Source: Microvirga lupini
GTDB lineage: Bacteria > Pseudomonadota > Alphaproteobacteria > Rhizobiales > Beijerinckiaceae
NCBI RefSeq assembly: GCF_014191055.1
Contig: NZ_JACHWB010000002.1
Coordinates: 124,001-188,000, forward strand
Length of the DNA: 64,000 nucleotides
Direction of reading: 5' to 3'
The notes beneath the pieces were generated by a model that saw nothing but the letters and a program-made list of their open reading frames with translations, was not told the DNA's origin and ran no database searches. This document shows, piece by piece, positions 46,313-54,380 of this stretch. Each line of letters begins with the position of its first letter. Position 1 is the stretch's first letter. Both the position numbers and the translations under genes were made by a program.

Positions 46313-46969
46313 CTATCCGGGCTCCTTGTCATTGAGCTCGAACATAGTACGGATCTCCGAGCGGAGAACCGGCAAAAGCTCGGCCTCGAACCAGGAATTA
46401 GTCTTAAGCCAGCCGTTGTTGCGCCAGGAGGGATGCGGCAGGGGCAGGATGCGGGGCTTCTGTGGATGCCTAAGGATGTCGCGCCAGCGCCGCACCGTTT
46501 CGGTGAGCCCGTCCTTGAAGGTGTCGCCCAGATGCCAGGCCTGCGCATACTGGCCGATCAGCAGGACGAGATCGAGCTGCGGCAATGCCTCGAACAGCGG
46601 CCGGCGCCAGGCCTCGGCGCATTCCCGGCGCGGCCCGAGATCGCCGCCCTTCGCGTCCTGCCCCGGAAAGCAGGAGCCCATCGGCACGATGGCGACTTTC
46701 GAAGCATCGTAGAACGTCGCTTTATCCATGCCGAGCCAGTCGCGCAGGCGCGTTCCCGAGCGGTCGTCGAACGGGACGCCGCTGGCATGCGCCCGCGTGC
46801 CCGGCGCCTGGCTGGCGATGCACAGGCGCGCGGTGGCGCTGCCCTGGACGATCGGGCGCGGCTCGTGCGGCAGGGCCTTGCCGTAACGGGGCGCATCGCG
46901 GCAGATGCGGCAGGCCCGCAGCTGCGCGGCGAGATCGTCGAAATTCGGTTGGGGATTCATCCCCATCAT
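46313..46969 (-). CDS. Uracil-DNA glycosylase superfamily protein
   Basis: A 218-residue protein of the UDG-like fold (family 4/5-like group). The N-terminal CRICRDAP block, the catalytic-loop region ASQAPGTRAHASGVPFDDRS and the HPSW motif (LPLPHPSWRNNGW) are visible. Members excise uracil or act in DNA metabolism, but the active-site loop differs from canonical family 4 (GEAPGxxED is SQAPGTRAH here), so the reaction is uncertain. The start is at 46969; MGMN and MNPQ starts are close alternatives. It is head-to-head with the LysE gene. Confidence 0.8.
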   Translation of the reverse strand: MMGMNPQPNFDDLAAQLRACRICRDAPRYGKALPHEPRPIVQGSATARLCIASQAPGTRAHASGVPFDDRSGTRLRDWLGMDKATFYDASKVAIVPMGSCFPGQDAKGGDLGPRRECAEAWRRPLFEALPQLDLVLLIGQYAQAWHLGDTFKDGLTETVRRWRDILRHPQKPRILPLPHPSWRNNGWLKTNSWFEAELLPVLRSEIRTMFELNDKEPG

Positions 46970-47052
46970 GTGGGAATGGATGAGGTCTTTCGCGACGCGG
47001 CGGATTGAGGCGGATCAAGGCGGGTCTGTCTGGCGACGCTTAGAAGCGTTCC

Positions 47053-47634
47053 ATGATCGACGTCCTCACCTTCGTGCCGGCCGTGGCCGCCATCCTGGCG
47101 ACGCCGGGGCCGACCAACACGCTGCTGGCGAGCTCCGGCGCGCAGGCGGGCTTCCGGCGGTCGCTGCCGCTCGTCCCCGCAGAGCTGCTGGGTTACGTGC
47201 TGGCCATTGCGGGCTGGGGCCTGTTCCTGGAGCCGGCCTCGGCCGCCCTGCCCTGGCTGACGCCGGCCCTTCGCCTCGCCTGCGCGGCCTATCTGGTGGC
47301 GGTCGCCTGGGGCCTGTGGTCCAAGGCGGACGAGGCGCTGAGCGGATCGGGCTTCGGCCGCCGACGCGTCTTCACCGCAACGCTCATCAATCCGAAGGCG
47401 CCTCTGTTCGCGGCCGTGATCTTTCCCGAAGCGGCGTTTCAGACCCCCACCGTCTTCCTCCAAACGATCAGCATCTTCGCGGCCGTGATCGTGCCCATTG
47501 CGCTCGCCTGGATCGGCTTCGGATCGACCCTGTCGCGGCCGGGCTTCTTCATCCGCCTGAAGGTCATCCAGCGCGGCGCGGCCTTGGTCCTGCTCACCTT
47601 CTCGGCCTCGCTCGGCGCCGCAGCCCTCGGCTAA
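47053..47634 (+). CDS. LysE family translocator
   Basis: A 193-residue membrane exporter with about six helices. The N-terminus FVPAVAAILATPGPTNTLLASSGAQAG is that of LysE/RhtB translocators (PGPxN). It resembles RhtB more than ArgO, so it may export homoserine, threonine or other amino acids. Only two bases separate its stop from the stop of the convergent nuclease gene. Lone gene. Confidence 0.88.
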   Translation: MIDVLTFVPAVAAILATPGPTNTLLASSGAQAGFRRSLPLVPAELLGYVLAIAGWGLFLEPASAALPWLTPALRLACAAYLVAVAWGLWSKADEALSGSGFGRRRVFTATLINPKAPLFAAVIFPEAAFQTPTVFLQTISIFAAVIVPIALAWIGFGSTLSRPGFFIRLKVIQRGAALVLLTFSASLGAAALG

Positions 47635-47636
47635 GG

Positions 47637-48146
47637 TCAGCCGCCTCGTTCGGTCCTGCGCCAATCCTGCGGCCGCTCGAACTCACCCTCCCAGAGCCCT
47701 ACGCCGCGCTGCTGGGCGCGGGCCTCCTCGGCGTCGTAGTCGCGCCCGTAGGAGACCGCCCAGCCGCTCTCCACCATCTGCGTGCCGATGTCGTTGCCGT
47801 TCACGGTGCAGCGGGCGAGGATGCGCTGGTAGCGGTCGCGGCCGGCCGCGCGGCAGCGGATATTTTCGCCGGAAACGAGATCGATGAGAGCCCTTCGAGC
47901 CGTCTCGCCACAGGCATAAGAGCGGCCGGCCTTCGAGCATCGCTGCTCCATCTCGGGCGCGTCGATGCCTTTCAGGCGGATTCGCGTATCGCCGATGCGG
48001 ATCGTGTCGCCGTCCGTGACCTGGGCCCGGCCTTCGAGCTTACGATCATTGGGTTTCAGCACGACAGCAGCCCCGCCGGCGAGCGCCAGCGCGGCGATCA
48101 GGGAGGTGATGCCGCTCGGTCCGGAGCGACGACGGAAGCGTCTCAC
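47637..48146 (-). CDS. Thermonuclease-like (SNase) protein
   Basis: A 169-residue protein with an N-terminal hydrophobic segment (ITSLIAALALAGGAAVVL, signal anchor) and an SNase domain (VTDGDTIRIGDTRIRLKGIDAPE, DRYQRILARCTVNGNDIG, GWAVSYGRDYDAEEARAQ). The pattern RLKGIDAPE and YDAEEARAQQRGVGLW is typical of small extracellular or periplasmic nucleases of the alphaproteobacteria. Its ATG overlaps the cobT stop by four bases (the ATG is at 48146), so it is the upstream gene and cobT the downstream one is wrong; reading on the minus strand cobT is translated first and the nuclease follows. Confidence 0.85.
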   Translation of the reverse strand: MRRFRRRSGPSGITSLIAALALAGGAAVVLKPNDRKLEGRAQVTDGDTIRIGDTRIRLKGIDAPEMEQRCSKAGRSYACGETARRALIDLVSGENIRCRAAGRDRYQRILARCTVNGNDIGTQMVESGWAVSYGRDYDAEEARAQQRGVGLWEGEFERPQDWRRTERGG

Positions 48147-49168
48147 GACAGGCGCTCGGACACTCCCGCCTGCCCGAAGGTGGCCATGTCGCGATGGATC
48201 GCAGCCGCCGCCTTGACGAGACCGGCGGCCAAAGCCGCGCCGGAGCCTTCGCCGAGCCGCATGCCCAGTGCCAGAAGGGGAATCTTGCCGAGGCGGCCGA
48301 GCACATCCTGATGCGCCCCTTCGGCGCTGAGATGGCCGGCGATGCAGTGATCGATGGTCGAGGGATGGATGGCATGGAGAATGGCTGCGGCCGCCGTCGC
48401 CACATAGCCGTCGAGCACCACCGGGATCCGCTGCAGACGCGCGGCGAGAATGGCACCCGCCATGGCGGCGATCTCGCGCCCGCCGACGCGGCGCAGCACC
48501 TCGAGCGGGTCCTTCAGGTTGTCGCCATGGTGGGCGATAGCCGCTTCGACGGCCGCGACCTTGCGCCGGAGGCCCTCGTCATCCACGCCGGTGCCGCGCC
48601 CGACCCAATGCTCAGCCGGGCCGCCGTAAAGCGCCGTGTAGATCGTCGCCGCGACCGTGGTGTTGCCGATGCCCATCTCGCCGATGGCCAGAAGATCCGT
48701 GCCGCCGGCAATCGCCTCCATGCCGAACGCCATGGTGGCGACGCAGGATTTCTCGTCCATGGCGTCGGCCTCGGTGATGTCGCCGGTGGGCATGTCGATG
48801 GCGAGATCGAAGACCTTGAAGCCCAGGCCATAGGCGGCGCAGATCTGGTTGATGGCCGCCCCACCGGCCGCGAAGTTCTCCAGCATCTGGCGATTAACAT
48901 CCGAGGGGAACGCCGACACGCCCTTGGCGGTCACGCCGTGGCTGGCCGCGAACACGCAGACGAGGGGTCGGTCAACACTCGGCGTGGGCTTGGCCTGCCA
49001 GGCGGCAAGCCACTCGGCGATCCATTCCAGGCGGCCGAGGCTGCCGGCGGGCTTCGTGAGCTGCCGGTCGCGCATCCGCACGGCCTCGACGGCGGCCTCG
49101 TCCGGACCCGGCATGGTCGTGATCAGGCGGCGGATATCGTCGAAAGGTGAGGACACGGCATCAGACAT
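48143..49168 (-). CDS. cobT: Nicotinate-nucleotide-dimethylbenzimidazole phosphoribosyltransferase
   Basis: Makes alpha-ribazole phosphate for the lower ligand of cobalamin. 341 residues, normal length. Diagnostic stretches: TKPAGSLGRLEWIAEWLAAW, FAASHGVTAKGVSAFP, EMGIGNTTVAATIYTAL (phosphoribosyl donor site) and VLDGYVATAAAAILHAI. ATG at 49168 is divergent from cobS (start 49247), a shared promoter of about 78 bases. Its 3' end overlaps the start of the nuclease gene by four bases (ATGA), so the nuclease is translationally coupled to it. Confidence 0.95.
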   Translation of the reverse strand: MSDAVSSPFDDIRRLITTMPGPDEAAVEAVRMRDRQLTKPAGSLGRLEWIAEWLAAWQAKPTPSVDRPLVCVFAASHGVTAKGVSAFPSDVNRQMLENFAAGGAAINQICAAYGLGFKVFDLAIDMPTGDITEADAMDEKSCVATMAFGMEAIAGGTDLLAIGEMGIGNTTVAATIYTALYGGPAEHWVGRGTGVDDEGLRRKVAAVEAAIAHHGDNLKDPLEVLRRVGGREIAAMAGAILAARLQRIPVVLDGYVATAAAAILHAIHPSTIDHCIAGHLSAEGAHQDVLGRLGKIPLLALGMRLGEGSGAALAAGLVKAAAAIHRDMATFGQAGVSERLS

Positions 49169-49246
49169 GGAGGGCTCCAGCCCGCAAGGGCATTGCAGAA
49201 CGCGAAGAGGCGTGACCTATAACGGCCCATGCACGCGGGGTGAAGC

Positions 49247-50083
49247 ATGTCGGAGCAAATTGAACCGGGTGAGGCGGCGCCCATGAGCCCAGGGCAAGCG
49301 GCGGCTATCGACCTAGCCCATTGCGTTCGCTTCTATTCCCGGCTTCCGGTGCCAGCCCTGCCGTGGGAGCAGGACGCCCATGCGCTGCCGAGCTTTCCGC
49401 GCCTTCTGCGCATGATTCCCGTGGCGGGGCTCGTGCTCGGCCTTATGCCGGCCGCCGTGCTGGGCCTTGCCCTCATTCTCGATCTCGGCCCCTGGCTTGC
49501 CGCGACCCTGTCGGTCGCTGCCATGGTGCTGACCACCGGCGCCCTGCACGAGGACGGCCTTGCCGACACCGCCGACAGCATCGGAGGCACCACCCGCGAG
49601 AAGCGCCTGGAGATCATGCGCGACAGCCGGATCGGCTCCTTCGGCGCCTCGGCCCTGTTCCTCGCGCTCGCGCTCCGGATCGGCGCTCTGGCGGCCCTCG
49701 CCACGCGGATCGACAATGGGGCCATGGTGGCGGCGATCCTCATCACCGCCTCAATCTCCCGAACGGCGGGCCTGATGCCTCTGGTGTTCTTGGCCCCGGC
49801 CCGTCGGGACGGCATGTCCCAGGCTGTCGGTCAGCCAGCCCGCAAGACCTTCTGGCGGGCAGCCGGGATTGCCGCCATCCTTGCGGTCATGCTGGGGATG
49901 ATTGCCGGCCTGCCGGCTGCCGGCATTGTCCTGATGCTGGTGCTGTCCGGCCTCTCGGGCCTTGCCCTCACCCGTTTTGCGGACCGCCACTTGGGCGGAC
50001 AGACAGGCGACATCGCGGGTGCCGCGCAGCAGGTGGCGGAGATCGCCGCGCTGATCGGCCTCTTGACCGTTCTCGGGTCATAA
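49247..50083 (+). CDS. cobS: Adenosylcobinamide-GDP ribazoletransferase
   Basis: Joins adenosylcobinamide-GDP to alpha-ribazole to complete cobalamin in the inner membrane. 278 residues with about six hydrophobic segments; [14 protein letters not shown] is the catalytic Asp-rich motif, followed by [16 protein letters not shown]. An alternative start at 49283 would give 266 residues. The cobT/cobS divergence implies joint control. No cobalamin riboswitch structure was recognised in the 78-base gap. Confidence 0.94.
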   Translation: MSEQIEPGEAAPMSPGQAAAIDLAHCVRFYSRLPVPALPWEQDAHALPSFPRLLRMIPVAGLVLGLMPAAVLGLALILDLGPWLAATLSVAAMVLTTGALHEDGLADTADSIGGTTREKRLEIMRDSRIGSFGASALFLALALRIGALAALATRIDNGAMVAAILITASISRTAGLMPLVFLAPARRDGMSQAVGQPARKTFWRAAGIAAILAVMLGMIAGLPAAGIVLMLVLSGLSGLALTRFADRHLGGQTGDIAGAAQQVAEIAALIGLLTVLGS

Positions 50084-50098
50084 CAACATGAGAAGCAG

Positions 50099-50314
50099 AT
50101 GACCCGCGTTTCCAGCCCCTGCATCCGTGTCTGCACCCTCGATGCCGAAACCGGCCTCTGCGAAGGCTGCGGCCGCACGCGGGAGGAGATCACCCGCTGG
50201 TACCGCATCACCGAGGAGGAGCGTCAGCAGATCATGGCCGCGTTGCCGGAGCGCATGCGCCAAGCCTTCGCTCTTGAGTCTCCCTTTACGCCAGAACCGG
50301 ACAAGGCGAAGTGA
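50099..50314 (+). CDS. DUF1289 small protein
   Basis: A 71-residue protein with the DUF1289 zinc-like cysteines: SPCIRVCTLDAETGLCEGCGRTREEI. Four cysteines (CxxxC ... CxxC) probably bind zinc or an Fe-S cluster. Widely conserved; function unknown. It starts 15 bases after cobS on the same strand and its stop overlaps the following gene, so these three form an operon. Confidence 0.88.
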   Translation: MTRVSSPCIRVCTLDAETGLCEGCGRTREEITRWYRITEEERQQIMAALPERMRQAFALESPFTPEPDKAK

Positions 50315-51018
50315 TGCCGGGCATTCGCGGGGCAGGCCTGCTTGTTCTGATCGGCGCCCTCCTGGTGGGGCTCTTCGCCGAAGATTCCATCGGCGAGTTC
50401 TCCGCCATGGAGGCTGCGGGCCTGCTGGCCTTGAGCGGCCTCTCCCTTCTCATGGCGGCTTCCATCGTGGAAGGCTTCGCGCGGCACTGGACCTATGGGG
50501 TGCAGTCCATTGCCGTGAGCGGCGGCATTCTCATCGCGCTCCTCGTGACCTATGCCTCCCGCGAGGAACTGCAGACCGTGATCGACCGCGCCATCGGCGA
50601 CATCGCGGTCGGCCGCACCGTGACCACGGCCGAGGGCGAGGTGGTGGCGGCAAGGCGCATGGACGGAAGCTTCCTGGTGCAGGGCGAGGTGAACGGCCGC
50701 GAGACCCGCTTCATCTTCGACACGGGCGCCAGCACCGTGGTGCTGCGGGCGGAGAATGCCGTCGCGCTCGGCTTCAAGCCGGAGACGCTGAACTACTCCA
50801 TTCCAGTCTCCACCGCCAACGGCGCAGCGCTGGCTGCCCCGGTGGTCATCGAGAGCCTGACCGTCGGGACGATCACGGAGCGCAACGTCCGCGCCCTCAT
50901 CGCCCGCACGGGCGTGCTCCACGCCAATCTGCTCGGGATGAGCTTTCTCGAACGGCTGGGCTCTTATGAAGTGCGGGGGAACAGGCTGATCCTGCGGGCG
51001 AAAGAGAGCGCGGGCTGA
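50311..51018 (+). CDS. TIGR02281 clan AA aspartic protease
   Basis: A 235-residue protein with N-terminal hydrophobic helices (LLVLIGALLVGLF and a second pair) and a retropepsin-like C-terminal domain, in which FIFDTGAST is the catalytic Asp-Thr-Gly motif. TIGR02281 is a single-domain pepsin/retropepsin fold of alphaproteobacteria, membrane-bound with the protease in the periplasm. The start is GTG at 50311 (overlapping the DUF1289 stop) or ATG at 50314. Substrate unknown. It ends 75 bases before the convergent dusA stop. Confidence 0.87.
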   Translation: MMPGIRGAGLLVLIGALLVGLFAEDSIGEFSAMEAAGLLALSGLSLLMAASIVEGFARHWTYGVQSIAVSGGILIALLVTYASREELQTVIDRAIGDIAVGRTVTTAEGEVVAARRMDGSFLVQGEVNGRETRFIFDTGASTVVLRAENAVALGFKPETLNYSIPVSTANGAALAAPVVIESLTVGTITERNVRALIARTGVLHANLLGMSFLERLGSYEVRGNRLILRAKESAG

Positions 51019-51045
51019 CGCGCCTTTAACCGAACAGTGCTCCTC

Positions 51046-51085
51046 AGTGTCATTCCCGGCCCTGCGGGCCGCCGGGGATGACACT
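51046..51085. repeat. Palindromic repeat, family D copy 2 (short form)
   Basis: AGTGTCATTCCCGGC and GCCGGGGATGACACT are near-perfect inverted arms with a central GCCCTGCGGGC hairpin. It lies between two convergent genes and could end transcription of both. Confidence 0.75.
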
Positions 51086-51092
51086 GTGCTGC

Positions 51093-52151
51093 CTACTCCG
51101 CCGCTGCCAGCCGCGCCTCAAGTGCCGCCGTCTCCCGCGACACATGCGCCACCGCATCACGCAACGTCTGCAGGTTTGCGCCCGGCTTCACCGCCTCCGT
51201 TGCCAGATGACGGCGATAGGCGCGCGCGCCGGGGCGGCCGGTGAAGAGGCCGAGCATGTGACGTGTGATGTTGTGCAGGCGCTCGCCCCTTGCAAGCTGC
51301 TCCGCAACATAGGGTTCGTAAGCCGCAACAGCCTCGAAGCCATCCGCGACAGGGGCCGCTTCGCCGTAAAGCTCAGGGTCCACGGCCAGCAGGATCTCGG
51401 GCTCGTGATAGGCCACGCGGCCGAGCATCACGCCGTCCACATGCTTCAGGTGCTCGTGCACCTCGGCCATTGTCTTGATGCCGCCGTTGATGGCGATCGG
51501 CAGATCCGGGCGCGCATGCTTCAGGCGATAGACCCTCGGGTAGTCGAGGGGTGGAATGTCCCGGTTTTCCTTCGGGGACAACCCTTGCAGCCAAGCCTTG
51601 CGGGCATGGACCGTCAGCTCGTCGCACCCGGCCGCCACCACGCAATCGGTGAGACGGTTCAGAGCCTCCTCGGTGTCCTGATCGTCCACGCCGATCCGGC
51701 ACTTCACCGTCACCGGCAACGAGACAGCGGCCTTCATGGCCGCCACGCACTCGCCCACCAGCACGGGCTCCTGCATCAGGCAGGCGCCGAAGCGGCCGTT
51801 CTGCACCCGGTCGGAGGGGCAGCCCACGTTAAGATTGATCTCGTCATAACCGAAATCGACGCAGATCCGGGCGGCTTCCGCCAGATCCTTCGGATCCGAC
51901 CCGCCCAGCTGCACCGCCACGGGATGCTCCACGTCGCTGAAGCCGAGCAGCCGCTCCCGCGGCCCGTGAATGACCGCCCCCGTGGTGACCATCTCCGTAT
52001 AAAGCCGCGCCCGGCGCGACAGGACGCGATGGAACGCCCGGCAATGCCGGTCGGTCCAATCCATCATGGGGGCCACGGTAAAGAACTTTTGGGTCATCTT
52101 CGGCAGAACGGTTGATCGGGAGGTCGGCGGTTCGGAAGCAGGCCTTTTCAT
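51093..52151 (-). CDS. dusA: tRNA-dihydrouridine(20/20a) synthase DusA
   Basis: FMN enzyme that reduces uridine 20/20a in tRNA D-loops. The N-terminal segment FTVAPMMDWTDRHCRAFHR is the DusA signature, with NLNVGCPSDRVQNGRFGACLM holding the catalytic Cys and INGGIKTMAEVHEHLKHVDG in the FMN-binding strand. 352 residues from the ATG at 52151; a start at 52097 (MTQKFFTVAPMM) would give the more usual N-terminus. A lone gene that converges with the aspartic-protease gene. Confidence 0.93.
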   Translation of the reverse strand: MKRPASEPPTSRSTVLPKMTQKFFTVAPMMDWTDRHCRAFHRVLSRRARLYTEMVTTGAVIHGPRERLLGFSDVEHPVAVQLGGSDPKDLAEAARICVDFGYDEINLNVGCPSDRVQNGRFGACLMQEPVLVGECVAAMKAAVSLPVTVKCRIGVDDQDTEEALNRLTDCVVAAGCDELTVHARKAWLQGLSPKENRDIPPLDYPRVYRLKHARPDLPIAINGGIKTMAEVHEHLKHVDGVMLGRVAYHEPEILLAVDPELYGEAAPVADGFEAVAAYEPYVAEQLARGERLHNITRHMLGLFTGRPGARAYRRHLATEAVKPGANLQTLRDAVAHVSRETAALEARLAAAE

Positions 52152-52235
52152 ATGGATATGGCCATCACAAGGCAAATAGGGTTTGGCTGATGCCAGAGGG
52201 ACAGCCCCTGGTCAGCTTCACAATGTATTCACAAA

Positions 52236-52253
52236 GATGAATATACATTCATC
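52236..52253. promoter_or_regulatory. Inverted repeat in AT-rich promoter of the YAPGQ peptide gene
   Basis: GATGAAT-ATAC-ATTCATC: seven-base arms, four-base spacer, in an AT-rich tract (about 52210-52320) between divergent dusA and the YAPGQ gene. It could be an operator. No regulator gene is near. Confidence 0.4.
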
Positions 52254-52346
52254 ATAGGAAAAACTAATAATTTTTCAATCCGGAACAACAGATCTCAATA
52301 TCCGTTCTTCACATCCAAGATATGCACTCTCAATAGGAGCATAGAC

Positions 52347-52649
52347 GTGAAGAAGACACTTGGAATTGCTTGTGCCGCCGCCCTCTTCGCTGCGCTTCCG
52401 ATGGCGAGCTATGCGCAGTCTTCGAACACCAACACGAACAGCGCGTCGCAATATGCCCCCGGCCAGAAAATGCAGAACAGCACGACGGGTTCGACGACCA
52501 GCCCCGGCGCCTCGAGCTACGCTCCTGGCCAGAAGATGCAGAACGACACCACCGGCTCCGTGACCGGCCAGGGTGCTTCGAGCTATGCTCCCGGCCAGCA
52601 GAAGAAGCTGCCGACGGACTCCACCGGCACCACGACGCAGCGCAAGTAA
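52347..52649 (+). CDS. Small exported YAPGQ-repeat peptide
   Basis: A 100-residue protein starting at a GTG (AGGAGC ribosome site seven bases upstream). The signal peptide ends SYA/Q. The mature 75 residues hold three copies of a unit of about 26 residues with YAPGQKMQN at its core (SQYAPGQKMQN, SSYAPGQKMQN, SSYAPGQQKKL), separated by Thr/Ser/Gly stretches. It is hydrophilic, small and has no cysteine. It looks like a surface or periplasmic repeat peptide of unknown role. AT-rich promoter with an inverted repeat suggests regulated expression. Confidence 0.75.
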   Translation: MKKTLGIACAAALFAALPMASYAQSSNTNTNSASQYAPGQKMQNSTTGSTTSPGASSYAPGQKMQNDTTGSVTGQGASSYAPGQQKKLPTDSTGTTTQRK

Positions 52650-52659
52650 GCTGTTTCCT

Positions 52660-52682
52660 GCGGAGAGGCACAGCCTCTCCGC
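52660..52682. terminator. Hairpin between convergent YAPGQ gene and ybaK
   Basis: GCGGAGAGGC / GCCTCTCCGC perfect ten-base stem with loop ACA. No long T-run follows, so termination strength is uncertain. Confidence 0.6.
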
Positions 52683-52700
52683 TGCATCATTTGTGATTGG

Positions 52701-53171
52701 CTAGATCACCCCCGCGACCTTCGCGCCTAGCACCTCGGCCGCCGCGCGAGGATCGAGCTTCACCTGCAGGCCGCGCCGGCCTCCGTTGATAAAGACCTCT
52801 GCGTGCTCAGAGGCCGACTGCTCCAGCACGGTCGGCACACGCTTCTTCTGACCGAAGGGGCTGATGCCGCCCACGTGATAGCCGGTGATGCGCTCCGCAT
52901 CCGCCGGCTTCATCATCTGGGCCGCCTTGCCGCCCAAGATGGCCGCGAGCTTCTTCAGGTTCACCTCCTGATCGGAGGGCAGGATCACGCAGGCCGGCTT
53001 GTTGTCCACCAGCACCATCAGAGTTTTGAGCACGATCGACGGATCGGCTCCCATGGCCTGGGCCGCCTGCAGGCCGATGCGGTCGGCATTCGGGTCGTAA
53101 TCGTATGAATGCACCGTGAAGGACACGCCGGCCTGCTGCAGGGCCAGCGTCGCGCGGGTGGTCTTGGACAT
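52701..53171 (-). CDS. ybaK: Cys-tRNA(Pro) deacylase YbaK
   Basis: Hydrolyses mischarged Cys-tRNA-Pro. A 156-residue YbaK/EbsC protein: IVLKTLMVLVDNKPACVILP with the catalytic Lys, [20 protein letters not shown] and ITGYHVGGISPFGQKKRVP. ATG at 53171. Its 3' end faces the hairpin and the YAPGQ gene; it lies 30 bases downstream of ureE. Confidence 0.92.
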   Translation of the reverse strand: MSKTTRATLALQQAGVSFTVHSYDYDPNADRIGLQAAQAMGADPSIVLKTLMVLVDNKPACVILPSDQEVNLKKLAAILGGKAAQMMKPADAERITGYHVGGISPFGQKKRVPTVLEQSASEHAEVFINGGRRGLQVKLDPRAAAEVLGAKVAGVI

Positions 53172-53201
53172 GGTCGTGAAGAATGAAAGATTCAGGGCCG
53201 A

Positions 53202-53834
53202 TCAGTGATCGTGCTTGTGCCCGTGATGGTGGCCGCAACCGCAGCCGGGGCCATGCTCGTGATGATGGTCATGATCGTGCTTGTGCTCGTGCGCATGATC
53301 GTGACCGTGAGAATGCCCGTGGTCATGGGTGTGAGCATGGGCGTGGCCCTCATTATGGCTGTGAGCATGGCCATGATGGTGGTGATGCCCATGGTCGTGA
53401 TCGCACACATGGGTGCTGCGCTCCGGCCGGAAGGGGCGCTCCACCGGAGTCACGGTGCAGCCCTGGCCGCGTGCCAGTTCCGCCAGCGCCGGGCTGTTCT
53501 CGATGTAAAGGGCATCCCCCGTGACTTCGACGAGGCCGTGATTGCTGCCCAGATGCCAGGCGAGACGCGTTAGACGCAACGGGTTCTCGGCCTTCACCTC
53601 CAGCAGGGGCTCAGGCGCAGCCTTCACCTGGATGAGCTGGCCGTCTTCGAGCCTCAGGGCATCGCCGTCGTTGATGGTGGTTTCCATGTCGAGATCGAGC
53701 ACGATGTCGGTTCCGCCCTCGGCCCTCAGCGTTCCCTGGCGGCGAGTACGGGCCTCATGGTCGAGGGTGATCGTAGCGACGACGCGGTCGGCCTTGACGG
53801 CGGGCTTGCGGACAATGGTGGTGACGCGGGGCAT
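53202..53834 (-). CDS. ureE: Urease accessory protein UreE with long His-rich tail
   Basis: Nickel metallochaperone for urease. A 210-residue protein with the UreE N-domain (RVTTIVRKPAVKADRVVATI) and C-domain ending ALAELARGQGCTVTPVERPF, followed by a 69-residue tail that holds about 34 His with Asp, Gly and Ala between, plus CGCG. His tails bind Ni2+. ATG at 53834. No ureABC, ureD/F/G lies in the window, so the chaperone is away from its enzyme; it stands last in a block with guanine deaminase and xanthine dehydrogenase. Confidence 0.9.
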   Translation of the reverse strand: MPRVTTIVRKPAVKADRVVATITLDHEARTRRQGTLRAEGGTDIVLDLDMETTINDGDALRLEDGQLIQVKAAPEPLLEVKAENPLRLTRLAWHLGSNHGLVEVTGDALYIENSPALAELARGQGCTVTPVERPFRPERSTHVCDHDHGHHHHHGHAHSHNEGHAHAHTHDHGHSHGHDHAHEHKHDHDHHHEHGPGCGCGHHHGHKHDH

Positions 53835-53889
53835 GGGTTCGTCTCGGTCTGTGATCGGGTGAAGCTCAGATAGGAAGCGCGACGGGATA

Positions 53890-54375
53890 TTAATAGGCGA
53901 TCTTGTCCGGCTTGTCCGCCCAGGCGTCGAACACGGCCTTGGCTTCCAGGCTCGGCTGGTGGTCCATGGGGATGAGGCGCTCGGAGACGGGCTTGGGGAT
54001 CTCGTCATAGATCATACTGTCGTCGAAGCCTATCTCGGCCGCATCCTGCCGGGTATTGGCATAGACGATGCGGCCTACGCGGGCCCAATAGGCCGAAGCC
54101 AGGCACATGGGGCACGGCTCGCAGCTCGTATAAAGGGTGGCGCCTTCCAGGGAGTGGTCTCCCACGGCCTCGCAGGCGCGCCGGATCGCCGTGACCTCGG
54201 CATGGGCCGTCGGATCCTTGGCCGAGGTGACCTGGTTCCAGCCCTCGGCCAGAACCCGGCCGTCGCGCACGATCACGGCACCGAAGGGGCCGCCGGCCCC
54301 CTCCTCCATATGCTCGCGGGACAGTTCGATGGCGCGTGCCAGATGGCGCTGATCGTCGAGTCGATTGGTGCTCAT
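53890..54375 (-). CDS. guaD: Guanine deaminase (CDA-fold, GuaD-like)
   Basis: A 161-residue cytidine-deaminase-fold enzyme with the zinc motif HAEVTAIRRA and PCPMCLASAYWARV. The C-terminal IGFDDSMIYDEI resembles B. subtilis GuaD, which turns guanine into xanthine; a tRNA or other nucleoside deaminase would show differing loops. It lies between ureE (53834) and xdhC (54381 stop), all on the minus strand, supporting a purine-degradation role. Its start follows xdhC by 5 bases. Confidence 0.85.
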   Translation of the reverse strand: MSTNRLDDQRHLARAIELSREHMEEGAGGPFGAVIVRDGRVLAEGWNQVTSAKDPTAHAEVTAIRRACEAVGDHSLEGATLYTSCEPCPMCLASAYWARVGRIVYANTRQDAAEIGFDDSMIYDEIPKPVSERLIPMDHQPSLEAKAVFDAWADKPDKIAY

Positions 54376-54380
54376 GAGGC

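Noticed and set aside
49169..49246. Cobalamin riboswitch between cobT and cobS
   Set aside because: The gap of 78 bases is too short for the usual B12 riboswitch and no B12-box pattern was recognised.
53205..53420. His-rich coding repeat looking like a DNA tandem repeat or CRISPR
   Set aside because: It is explained by the His/Asp/Gly codons of the UreE tail; unit length and spacing are irregular.
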